DNA from: Symsagittifera roscoffensis
Taxonomy: Eukaryota > Xenacoelomorpha > Acoela > Convolutidae
NCBI RefSeq assembly: GCF_963678635.1
Contig: NC_087064.1
Span: forward strand, 53,524,684-53,588,683
Direction of reading: 5' to 3'
DNA length: 64,000 nucleotides
Positions 1-10,200 of this stretch are shown here, in pieces (the first letter of the stretch is position 1; each line of letters starts with the position of its first letter). Position numbers and translations under genes: made by a program. Below the pieces are notes generated by a model. It did no database searches. It was not told the DNA's origin and was given only the letters and a program-made list of their open reading frames with translations.

Positions 1-1253
1 AGAACGATGGAAACGAAGTCGTAGAGGAAGGTACGGATACACCATTGGACCTGGATCCAAACGAACAGATCGAAGCGGACGATGAAACCTTGCCCTACGC
101 AGAGGAAGATTGGCAGGATTCCGAACAGACAGAGGTTCCCAAGAACATGGAACCAGATCTTCCGTTCACGATGCAGACTCGTCAGAAAGACGGGACGAGA
201 CCAAGAAAGAAATACAATCCTTACGGTGACGACTTTGTAGTGGAGAGGATAGATCTAAAGAAAATAGTGGAGGAAGTAGTGGGTTTAGAGGAAATAACCG
301 TGTCACAGGACATTGACATAGTCGATGATCACAACGATGAGTGGGTTGACGACTGGTCGAAACCCGAGGTGGAGTTCGACGATGAGCAACAGCAGTCAAA
401 TGAACAAGACCTGACGAACCTGCGTGTCTTAGAGTGGCTGAACGACATGACATCAAACCCTGAAAAGACCAGCGTTACGATTCAAGACGTAGATCGCGAA
501 AGCGCGAAATACATTAAGACCGAACGAGATGATCCTTCCTGGGCTGCCCAGGAAGGAAAACTTCTCATTCCAGCTTCTAATCTTGACTTAATACCCGGTA
601 TGCGATCGACGGGGACGCCGATGGATATTTTTGTCCGGGGAGTGGGGGTAGGACTTACCCACACTGAAAACTTGATAATAAAAAAATTGAGAATAGCAAG
701 AGAAACAGGAAACTTAGAAGCAGAAACAGGCGAAGAACCTAAGAAACCTGACATAGGCAGGGTAGTTGAGTCATATTTTAACTTACCAAATGAATATTCA
801 AGTAACATAGTACTAACAGATAGTGATTTCATACTCACAAACAGAACATGTGCGATAGCAATCACCGCAGACATGAGTTTTAGGACGGCGCTAGCGGCAG
901 ATTTTAAGAGGGAATACAAAAACGTGGAATTCCTTTGGAAGCAAAGACCAGGGATAGGGGGCGTAGCAGCCTTACCCCCGGCGGTGTCGCAGATACCGGG
1001 AAAGTACTTATGCTTCTTGATAACGAGGGCGACAGAGAAGCAGCACGTGGACCCAGAAAACCTAGTCTTGTCTTTGACGAGGCTGAGGGACTTCCTTGTG
1101 GAAATGGACGTGAAGGAGCTTTCGCTTCCAGTGTACGATCCAAATAGAGGAAGACTGCATCCTCGGGAATTGTACGCGCTTGTACACGTGATATTCTCTG
1201 ATACGAACATACAAGTGTATCTACATAAGAAATATTACTTAAGTATAGGCTGA
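1..1253 (+). CDS. C-terminal end of pol polyprotein, macro-like domain (partial, A1)
   Basis: The frame is open from the left edge (first codon at base 3) and ends with TGA at 1251-1253. It equals the last 417 or so residues of the A2 pol product. An acidic linker (LPYAEEDW) and a basic stretch (PRKKYNPYGDDFVV) come first. From about nucleotide 820 to 1240 the order of elements resembles a TARG1/C6orf130-type macro domain: TDSDFILT, then ALAADFKREY, a hydrophobic strand GKYLCFLIT, a helix LTRLRDFLV, a strand ELSLPVYD, and a final strand IQVYLHK. In TARG1 the first substrate loop is glycine-rich (MGAGIA) and the second holds the catalytic Asp. Here those loops read MSFRTALA and YDPNRGRL, so binding or catalysis may be altered. 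The domain call is from remembered family pattern; its role is unknown. Confidence 0.75.
   Translation, partial: NDGNEVVEEGTDTPLDLDPNEQIEADDETLPYAEEDWQDSEQTEVPKNMEPDLPFTMQTRQKDGTRPRKKYNPYGDDFVVERIDLKKIVEEVVGLEEITVSQDIDIVDDHNDEWVDDWSKPEVEFDDEQQQSNEQDLTNLRVLEWLNDMTSNPEKTSVTIQDVDRESAKYIKTERDDPSWAAQEGKLLIPASNLDLIPGMRSTGTPMDIFVRGVGVGLTHTENLIIKKLRIARETGNLEAETGEEPKKPDIGRVVESYFNLPNEYSSNIVLTDSDFILTNRTCAIAITADMSFRTALAADFKREYKNVEFLWKQRPGIGGVAALPPAVSQIPGKYLCFLITRATEKQHVDPENLVLSLTRLRDFLVEMDVKELSLPVYDPNRGRLHPRELYALVHVIFSDTNIQVYLHKKYYLSIG
602..690 (+). promoter_or_regulatory. Nucleotide-conserved purine-rich block inside pol tail
   Basis: A and B copies differ at only about five positions over roughly 75 nt here, including silent sites, while flanking parts of the same ORF are much more diverged. 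The block holds TGTCCGGGGAG (632-642), then GGGGGTAGGA and an A-run. Equivalents lie at 47709-47797 and 27292-27380. Conservation at silent sites suggests a DNA or RNA function such as a central polypurine tract, packaging or splicing signal; which one is open. Confidence 0.5.
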
Positions 1254-1649
1254 GTGATGTGCGAGAGGGTGTTAGGCCAAAGACTAAGTTGTGTGTAATA
1301 TGTGAGAGGTGCGTTATGTTATGTTATGTGTTAGGTTATTAAGATCATGGGTAAGTAGGGGTTAGTGACCATGAACAACTAAATGACGATTTTGGGAATA
1401 GATCCAAAGTTTGGACTGTCCAATCTTAGGTCGAATTCCAAAATTTTAGAAACCAATTGATTTTAATAAATTTTAGGATAAATATCTTTTTATCTGAACT
1501 GTCTTTAAGCAAATTTTAACGATGTATGTTAAGGTGAAATTGACAAGTGTGACATTCGTGATTTCTTTTCTAGATCCTGATTGATCATTTAATTGCTCAC
1601 TTGAGTCAAAACTTGAAATCGAAATCAAATCAAACTTGGAAAGAACAGT
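1254..1649 (+). other. Noncoding gap between pol and ORF2 (A1)
   Basis: This 396-bp AT-rich spacer has short TTATG repeats near 1315-1335 and no credible ORF. A pyrimidine tract ending in an AG lies near its end. The A2 counterpart is 48361-48750. Confidence 0.7.
1562..1573 (+). promoter_or_regulatory. Candidate 3' splice site upstream of ORF2 (A1)
   Basis: TTTCTTTTCTAG is followed by ATCCTGATTGATCA, 76 bp before the ORF2 start codon. Family B has TGTTTTTTAG followed by ATCTTGATTGATCA at the same place although the surrounding spacer has diverged. A spliced subgenomic mRNA for ORF2/ORF3, as for retroviral env, is the natural inference. The donor was not identified. Confidence 0.5.
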
Positions 1650-4214
1650 ATGGACAATTTCAACCTGGATGAATTGATGGACCTGGCAGAGGCATATGTA
1701 GGACCGATGGTAGATGCGATCTATCGTCGGCTGATCGAACGAGACTTCGCTCTGGAGGACCCAGAGGTGGTCATGTTGCTGACCGCCCTGATCAACATCT
1801 TGGGGCACCACAACCGTGGGGACCGCCCCACGGAAGTCCTGTTGATGGCAGCATATGGAGAAAGAGGAGTACTAGACCGCCCGAACATGAGAGTGATGAG
1901 GTGGAGAAACGGGGCTCTCTCAGGGAGTGACTTGGCGAATGAGCCTGGATTGGGAAGTTCTAGGACTTACCAACCAGGTGAGATGCCAATGCCCTCCAAG
2001 CCCAAACCTGGGCTGACGAGAATGCATCGGGAGATGAACAGCGAGGCGACCTCGTCTGGTTCACCACTGAGAGCAGCTGTGCCACCAAAAGGGGCGAAAG
2101 TAACACAGAAGGTTCAGACGAACCAAACCATACAAGATCTGGACGAGATGAACGATCAGTTGAGAAGTACGAAGAAGGAGTTAAACGATATGACGAAGAC
2201 CATGCTGGCGATGGAGGAAGACCGGGACATGTGGAGAAAGTTGTTTGAAGACTGCAACAAAAAGCAGGGTCAAGAGATCGAACGCTTAAGGCAGGAATAC
2301 AAAGAGCGATCGGAGCAGGTGGCGTTGACGACGTCCATTGAGAAAGTGATACCTGCAAGGGATATTCCTCGTGGGCAGTCCCCGATGGAGCTCTTGACAC
2401 CTCGAGAAATGAGTCAAACAACGGAGACACGGCTTCCAGCAGAGACGAACCGAGTAACAATCCCGGATCCTAGTGACACCTTGGGTGATCCCGTCGTAGA
2501 ACAGACAGTGAGAAAACTGATAGAGACCGCTGGACGATTGGTCGCTAACAAGAATGCACCAGGTTCCGGGGTGACTGCACCCTATGGAACGATTGACGAT
2601 ACGGGCAGAGTACAACTCTCCCAGACAATAATCAGACAAGGGATAAGTGACGTGACGCCACTCAGGGGGAGTTCGAAGATCACAGAGAGAAAAGTAAGGA
2701 AGATGCCAGCGAAGAAAGTGTCTCGTGTAATGGACGTGCAGAAGAATAATCAATTAAAGTATAATTTCACGGGAGTTCCGGAGACAGATCCGAGAGCCTG
2801 CTTCAATCGAGCTACCTGGAGCCCGGCTGTGAACCTGCAGCAACCACCACTCGGGACATCTCACCTGATATTGGGAGACAGCTTAGTCAGAGTGCTGTCG
2901 AATTTGAGGACCTCGTGGGTCACCACGGTGATGGCCTTTGGAGGCGCGACGATTGCCCAATTATATCGCATGGTGGAGCTGATGAATCCAGGGAAGATAC
3001 CCAATGTGATGATCTTAGTTGGGACGAATGACATCTCCAGAGGATCAGATGAGCAGGAAGCACTGTGGGAAGCAATGATGGTGTGTTTGTTTACTACTCT
3101 CTGGCAGAAGTTCAGTTGCGCGGTACTGACCGTTTGCACTGTGCCAATGAACACAAGAAGCCTGACAGTATCAGGAAGAAGGCACAACGAGGGAGTCATG
3201 AGATGGAACAACATCTTGAGAAACCTAGCAAATAGAAATGCCGGAAGAATGATCCTCATGGACATTGAACATGAATTGAGAGCCATGGATCAAGCCAGAC
3301 TGACCACAGATGGCATCCACTTCGACAGTGTCGAAGGACAAGCTTGGTTGAATCGAGTCTTCCAAGAACGGTTGGATGAGCTGGAAGCAGAACTCTTTGA
3401 CACAGGAGTGCTGAAGGAAGAGGGAACGGTGAGTGATACGGTGATCACCACCTTTGTGCCTCCTAACCTGGAAACACGCTTGGGTACGGTCCCAGCCGCC
3501 ATAAATTACCGGCAACAAAGCTCCAGTGAACCAGGTCGAAGAACAGACGTACAAGATCGGTTGGGAGAAGCACCGATGAGGAGGACAATCCATCCTAGGA
3601 AAAGGATAGGACCTGTCAACCAACCAATCGAGGAAGTAGCAGGCACATCTAGATCGGACACTAGATCGGAGACGACGAGTACCAGTCGAGAGGAAAGACC
3701 GAGCAGAGGCTCATTGATGTGGTCGCGATCCATACCGTCTCCTTGGCATATATACAAAGAAGAACTAATGAAGCTGGACCTACAGAGAGTGAGCTTCATC
3801 GAAGATGCAAGGAGGATGCTGAATGGAGCGACGCTATCCGTCAGCAGATTGTACTCGATAACCGGCGTAGACTGGTTGATAGCCGCTAGCATAAATTTCA
3901 GCTCCACGACGGCCTTGAGATTTGCCGACTTGGAGGGACTGCCCTCCAACAACACAATAGGACCTGTGAATGCAAGACCGTTGCAAGATGTGAGATTGAA
4001 CCATGATGAGAGGAATCGTGAAGAAAGGCCAGGAAGATTCCTGACGGCGAGAGCGCCGATTGGACAACACGTAAAGATATTTAGGCAATTGACGACACCA
4101 CCTGGTCATGTGAAGGAGAGAGTGTACCCAAAACTCGTGAACCAAGAGGGTGATGCCCAGAGATATGGCGGATTGACAGCGATAAAGAAAGATGAGACCA
4201 TCTTCGCCGCCTAA
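1650..4214 (+). CDS. ORF2: coiled-coil protein with SGNH/GDSL hydrolase domain (A1, intact)
   Basis: This ORF codes for 854 aa. Residues 1-110 form a helical N-terminal domain also present in element B (IYRRLIERDF, RPTEVLLMAAYGE, MRWRNG). Residues about 150-230 are a Lys/Glu-rich coiled coil. Residues about 405-575 carry all SGNH hydrolase blocks: GDS (409-411, nucleophile Ser411), Gly431/432, GTND (458-461) and DGIHF with Asp554 and His557. The family cleaves ester bonds, often acetyl esters, on sugars or lipids; the substrate here cannot be told. No signal peptide or membrane segment is visible. A basic, low-complexity region (about 580-710) precedes a C-terminal domain (about 720-854). The stop TAA is followed 12 nt later by ORF3 in the same frame. 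In A2 codon 566 is a stop. Confidence 0.85.
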   Translation: MDNFNLDELMDLAEAYVGPMVDAIYRRLIERDFALEDPEVVMLLTALINILGHHNRGDRPTEVLLMAAYGERGVLDRPNMRVMRWRNGALSGSDLANEPGLGSSRTYQPGEMPMPSKPKPGLTRMHREMNSEATSSGSPLRAAVPPKGAKVTQKVQTNQTIQDLDEMNDQLRSTKKELNDMTKTMLAMEEDRDMWRKLFEDCNKKQGQEIERLRQEYKERSEQVALTTSIEKVIPARDIPRGQSPMELLTPREMSQTTETRLPAETNRVTIPDPSDTLGDPVVEQTVRKLIETAGRLVANKNAPGSGVTAPYGTIDDTGRVQLSQTIIRQGISDVTPLRGSSKITERKVRKMPAKKVSRVMDVQKNNQLKYNFTGVPETDPRACFNRATWSPAVNLQQPPLGTSHLILGDSLVRVLSNLRTSWVTTVMAFGGATIAQLYRMVELMNPGKIPNVMILVGTNDISRGSDEQEALWEAMMVCLFTTLWQKFSCAVLTVCTVPMNTRSLTVSGRRHNEGVMRWNNILRNLANRNAGRMILMDIEHELRAMDQARLTTDGIHFDSVEGQAWLNRVFQERLDELEAELFDTGVLKEEGTVSDTVITTFVPPNLETRLGTVPAAINYRQQSSSEPGRRTDVQDRLGEAPMRRTIHPRKRIGPVNQPIEEVAGTSRSDTRSETTSTSREERPSRGSLMWSRSIPSPWHIYKEELMKLDLQRVSFIEDARRMLNGATLSVSRLYSITGVDWLIAASINFSSTTALRFADLEGLPSNNTIGPVNARPLQDVRLNHDERNREERPGRFLTARAPIGQHVKIFRQLTTPPGHVKERVYPKLVNQEGDAQRYGGLTAIKKDETIFAA

Positions 4215-4226
4215 GACAAAGCAGAG

Positions 4227-7200
4227 ATGAGAAAGGCCAAAATCATGGTAGTAACGAATTCAGAGTTCGTGTACACCTCCAAGTCTTTGTTTTGGCCGGA
4301 CGTCATAATGCTGGCCGCAGTTGACCTAGACCTATTGCAATCAGTGTCATTGGCTATAGGGGTACAGAGGCAGACAGAGATGAACCCGATAACGATTGTG
4401 TTTGCTGGCATCAATGACCATCTACACAGTAGAGGTTTTCTGAGCAGGCTCAGAGATCCTGCAACAGCAGAAAACGCAGTATGGCCCGCGATAAAAGACA
4501 TCCTGGAGTCAATGGGTGAAGTGGTAGACGCGACAAAGGAGGGATCATTCAACAAAGTGACATTGAGAGTAGTATTTGCGTTGTCTCCGGGATATGCATA
4601 TCTCCCGGATGGACTGAAATTTGTGTATGCAATGGTAGCCTTGCTTTCGGAGGGAAAATATGATGTGATCATATCAGCCCCGAATCGCATGATAGAAATG
4701 GAGAACTTGAGGCCACTTAAGGCTGAACTGCCGGCAGTATGGTCAGATATCTCAAACGCGATGAGAGGGTTCAAGGACCACGCGTTACACATGTTGGTGT
4801 TGGACGAAGTGCTGGGGTTGGAACTGTCCAACTTCAGTCGGCAACTCAAACTGAAACCAGGAATAGATGACGACCATCGAGTGATCACGGCGATGTCCAA
4901 CGACTTGTGGTTCCGAGCAATGGAAGTGGCGAGTGAAGACACGAGAAGAAAGAATTCACTGGAGACGAGAGCTCATCTGGAAGCGATGGTGCTGAGAACC
5001 AAGCCGGAAGCAAACCAGTGGCTACACCTGAATCCGAGAGTAGCGGCATTGGGTGCAGATGCTTTTCAGCAGGGCCCAGTAATGATCACTAAGATATACG
5101 CCTACTTGTTGAAGGAGGTGAACCTGGCGGAAAATGCCGGAGAAAAGACAGCTGAGTTCGTGAACAGAATGTGTCAGATTACTCTGGAAACCTTCTGGAC
5201 CCAGGAAGTGAAAGGACAGGAGGGATTTGAAAGGACAGACAGCATGCTAGAAGGGTTGGGAGCCGGATGGACCGCGTCCTTCTTGGCAAAAGTCTACCCG
5301 AAAGTCTCGCACTACTTGATAAAGGAATTCCTCCAAGCGGTAGTGAAAGTATCGATAGTGGAATTAATAGCCCTGTTCGTGACATTTGGAGCGGAGAATT
5401 TCGTGAAAGGACCGGTGATACTGCTTACGGATGGAATACAGAACCTGCGACTAGATGGACTTCTGACATTGATCGCAATAACCCACGGAAACTTGGGAGG
5501 GCTGATGAAACTGGCACGTTGTCCAGAGCAGATGAAAGAGAGAGTGAGGAATCTGGATATGAAGAAATCCACAGACTCGTGGAACAAAATAAGAGACCTG
5601 AGACACACTCTTATCCAGTATCTCTTGCAGCAAAATCGCTTTGGAACCGGAGAAGACGAGACAATTGAAAGAGAGGAAGATGTTAGACGACATGTTGGAG
5701 GCATGCCGCTGTTAACAGATTTGAGCTTAGCTATGAGAATCGATCCCTTGGCGCTGATCAGAGGAGTCACGGAGTTCGTGACAGTGATCTATGGACCAGC
5801 AGTCACCTTTGCGTTCCCTGACGTTAAAGTGGAAGCATATAGGAGGTCGGTGTTGCACCTGAACCTCATATCGGCAGTGGACGGTAGTACACTGAACTGG
5901 TGTGAGCTGCACGCATTGCGAGAGCTCATGAGTGAAGATCTGTTATTTGCGAAAATATCGGAGCCAGAGATGACAGTCATCAATTTTGACGATCACTTCT
6001 GCGACCGCATGGGAGAAGTAGAAAGAGGGCACATCGAGGTGTTTCCAAAGCTTTGGAATCTGAGGCCCTATGACAAAACGAATGGCGAAATGACCAGAGT
6101 GCCTCGTCTCACAGCAGCGTATCACAAGGTGAGAGAAGAGACGAAGGATTGGGGCGATTACAAGAAGCTACCCGAAGCAATCCCTGAATTCCCTCTGATA
6201 AGAAGGATGTTGCTCGGAGCAGTCTCCGTAGTACAAACTCCTAGGTTGAGAGCATTCGAAACCAATGAAAAGAGAGTAGGGAATTTCTCGGCGACGATGG
6301 ATCCATACTTCGTGGGGAGAAATGCCGCCGTGTTACAGTACACACGATTTGCATACACGGATCAAGCGACGAGAAGGCGAATAAGCAACGCCGCTACTCC
6401 CAAGCCTGAAGGATTTGATGAGGAATGGAGGGGACTAGGCTTAGCTCCAATGAGGATGAGAGGCAGGACTGAATTGCCTGAAGCCTCAGTAATCCTGACC
6501 AGTGTTAGAAAAGAGATGAAAGTTGCGGGAATATTGCAGACGAGAATTTTCCTAGCACCCTTCGGCTGCGGGGAAGCCGGGGTGGTCCATGGAGAGGAGG
6601 AGGATAAATCGGCCGGTACATTGCTCATACCGAGATTCCAGGAAGAAGCTGATGATGACAAACAAGGACCATCGAACTCGAATGGGGACAAGTCAGAAGG
6701 AGATGACGGACAGGGTGGAAACCGTCAGACGGAAGAACCCATGCAACAAGATCAAGCTGGTGGGGAAGACGACAGGGCATCGACAGGAGGAACATCCAGC
6801 CTGGATTTCAATATCTTCAGTGATCTTGAGAATAATGCAGACACGTTGGAAGCGACTGAGCCAGCGGATGAGGGCATCTCGACACTGGAACCTCCGTCGG
6901 CCTTTGAGGAAATGAAACGGAATTTGCCGGAGAGCAGCTCTCCTGGCAATGCAAGAAATAACGATCAGAGGGTCCTCATGGAGTCGCCTCGGAGGGGAGG
7001 AGTGGAGGCCTCAGCCAGAGTACCTTTCTTGGGAGCGCTGCCCGAAGAAGAATGGGAAGTACATCACCGAGACCACGAGAGTAGGACGGGATGTAAGCTG
7101 GACAGAGTGGCGTTCATGGAAGAGGTCTGGACTGTGATTCGGAGCTGTGGGACCCAGTCCGTTCTCAAAGCGGGTCTCAATCAGCCCTTGATGGGAGAGG

Positions 7201-10200
7201 TACTTGACAAGCTTGGTGAGTGTGAAGGGAGACTGAGTGAGTTGTTGATCGACTCGGCCACTGATGAGAGTGAGGCGAATTCTCCCATCGAGATGGCACC
7301 GCGGGACGATGAGGGAGAGGTGGTGTACCTGTCGAGGACCGGGAGAGGAGCGATGCGATCGAAAGTGGTGATTGATAGGATCAATGCGATGAGGATGGAG
7401 TTGGGCAGCGGAGTGATGCCGAGGAGGATTGGAAAGACGAAAGTGGATTCGGAAATATCGATGAAAGCTGGTAACTCAGCGAAAAGAAAACGAGTCGAGG
7501 AAGTCATGGATTTGGGGCAAGGTGATTATCAATTGTCTGGCACAGATAGAATATTAACTGATATAGCGATGGTGCCACCCATTCTCATGGCGGGGATAAA
7601 GTCAACCGGTTATAAATCCAAAAGGAGTGACCGCACTCTGACTGGAGCGACTTTAGAAATGGAAATACTCAGTCAATGTGGAGAGAGTAAAATGAGGGAC
7701 TTCAAGCCATCTCCCATGAATCATGGAAAGGGAAGTGTTGCAGGACAACTAACACCAGTGGAATACAACAGACTGACAGTGTCTGAGACAGTGTCGATAG
7801 ATGAACCCACCGGTGGATACATGGAGATGTTGGAATACCGGAACTCGGCTAGAGGGTATGTAATGGCCCTGGAAGAGGAAAAAGCCATGGAGGGTTATCT
7901 GGAAACAATGTTGCAAGGCACCACCCTCAAGCAGAAGGCGTACGGAACTTTGGCGTCGTCTGACATACAGGCGGAGACGATCGAGCAGTTGGTGAGCCTT
8001 CCATGGAAAGCAGTAGTATTGAGGTATTTCGAAGAGGAAATGAGGACTACGCCAAGAATACATGCTCTCGTGGCAGTACCTTACGTAAGGACGGAATTAC
8101 AACTCAGGCTCGCCTGGTGCATGATGGGACTGACTCGCGAAGAATATGATTCAGAAGAAAGGAAGAGATCAAAGGAGGAAAAAGTTTTCCTTATGACGAA
8201 TCTGAGGGATCTGATAGTCCAGGAGGGAGCAGCAGTAGCGTGTGCAAAGCGGAGAGACGCTCTCTGTTTCATTCGATTCCTGATAGAGCAGATTTCAGTA
8301 CCTGCATTAAGCACTTGTGTTAAAATGTTGAAGGAAGGCGAGGAGCGAACGAAAGCCATGTTCTTACTAGCAATGCTGGATATGCAGCAAAGTAAACCGA
8401 TGAGGGTGAACATGAAAGAACCTGAAGAATTGGAACCCATGAAAAAGATAGACGAGATCAGGAGATTCTCAAACAAGGAGTTGAGGCTCACTAAAGAATC
8501 TATGGGAGCATTGCCGAAATCCAGTGAATACTGTGGACCGATCAAGAAGAAGTCATATAGCTATGTATCCGGGATCATAGGGATAGCGTACAATCCTTTC
8601 CTGAGTGAAGACATACGCGATTGCTTCTTTGATTATGAGCAGGCGGTGTTACTAAGATTCTGGACGTCCAGGATTGTAACGATTAAAAGCGTCAACAATT
8701 CACAGGCCAAATTGGGACTGGTCTTGGAAGAAGAGGTGACTGCACCTTCAGTACCAAAATCCGACAAGAGAGTGGAATTTGGGTTGGGATTCTCAGATGA
8801 ATTACTGAGAACGAGCTTGATGGCAGTGTGGGAATTGATGAAACCATCGTGGTGTCCTAGTCCCAACGCTGACTCAATATTACGGGCGACACAGGACATA
8901 CAGAGGGAACTGAATGCGGACTGTAACCTGCGTGACCTCAACATCATATATAATATGATGATAACAGCCTCTAAGAGCAACGGAGAAGATAAAGTGGAGT
9001 TGCCTGGCTGGGGACCAGAAGACTGGGTCAAACCTGGTAGCTGTCTGGCGGAAGTCTGTGGACTAGAGGGTCACGTTTGTGGAAGTCTAGACTGTGTGAA
9101 AACCCTGGAGAAACAACACAAGCAGTTGACGGTATTGTTTGGAAATGTAGTGATGAAAGCAAGAACGGAAACGGAACTGATAGCAGATTGCCATGGAGGA
9201 ACCGATGTGAATCTGGTGACAGCACTAGGATTCTACAGCATGTTTGGTTCTTTAGAGTCACTATTGAATCTAGAACAGAAACATGAGATGGTCACAGCCA
9301 TCAGCGTAGAAGTATTCCCAGGAGTTCTGCAGACTGAGCAAAAGTATATAGGAAAATGGAGGGAAGCAATCGAAACGGAGATGAACATCAGACACAGCGA
9401 AACTTATTGTAGACCATCAGGAGCACGATATTTGGTGGGTTCAACGTTGGCTCCAATGTGCAAGAGCAGATATCCTGTACATTTCGTAGCTGTGGACGTG
9501 AAGAGTACAAGAACGATTGTGGATCAAGCCTTCTCAGTGCCGAAGTGTGTGAGGTTAGCGAGGATGTCTGAAAAGTCTTACGAGTTACTATGTAAGATGT
9601 TCTCAGCAATTCCAGAGAGAACCAAAGAAGAGTTGGAGTCAATACTAGGAAAGAAGTTCATGGGATATGTGAGCGGGAACTTCAGTGACTTTGAAAAACA
9701 GAAACAGAGAGGATCAACTGTCACAGATTACAATGCAGTAGATGAGAATGATGAAATCCACCGAGTGATGATGGAAGTGGAACCATTGCTGGAAGCTTCG
9801 GGAAAACGTAATTGGAGGAGCATCATGTTGACGCATGATGAGTTTCCTTGCCACTGCTTGCTGCAGACCTGGTGGTATCCCAAGCGTAGTAATCTGGTGT
9901 TGATCTGGGACTCTGGAGAGCTGCTCTCCATGGGTTTACCAGATTCATCACAGCCCATAACAATAGTGATAGTGGGAGTTATGATGGCGATACGATGGCT
10001 GGAAGCTCATGTGAGAGAAAATAATAGACAGGAGGCACCGACGAGAGAACAACTGCAGAAATTAGATTGTCTAAAAGATTTAGATCTTTTTGAGACAATG
10101 TGCAAAGTTCTAAACATTCCGATGGAAGTGAAGAAGATATGGGCAAGAAAACGATTGATGCCATGGTTCAGAGCTAACATGACTGCATGGTTGTACGAGT

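Noticed and set aside
1650-4214. SGNH hydrolase as a captured host gene
   Set aside because: The N-terminal region and coiled coil are shared with element B and the whole ORF is repeated in A2 at the same place, so it belongs to the element.
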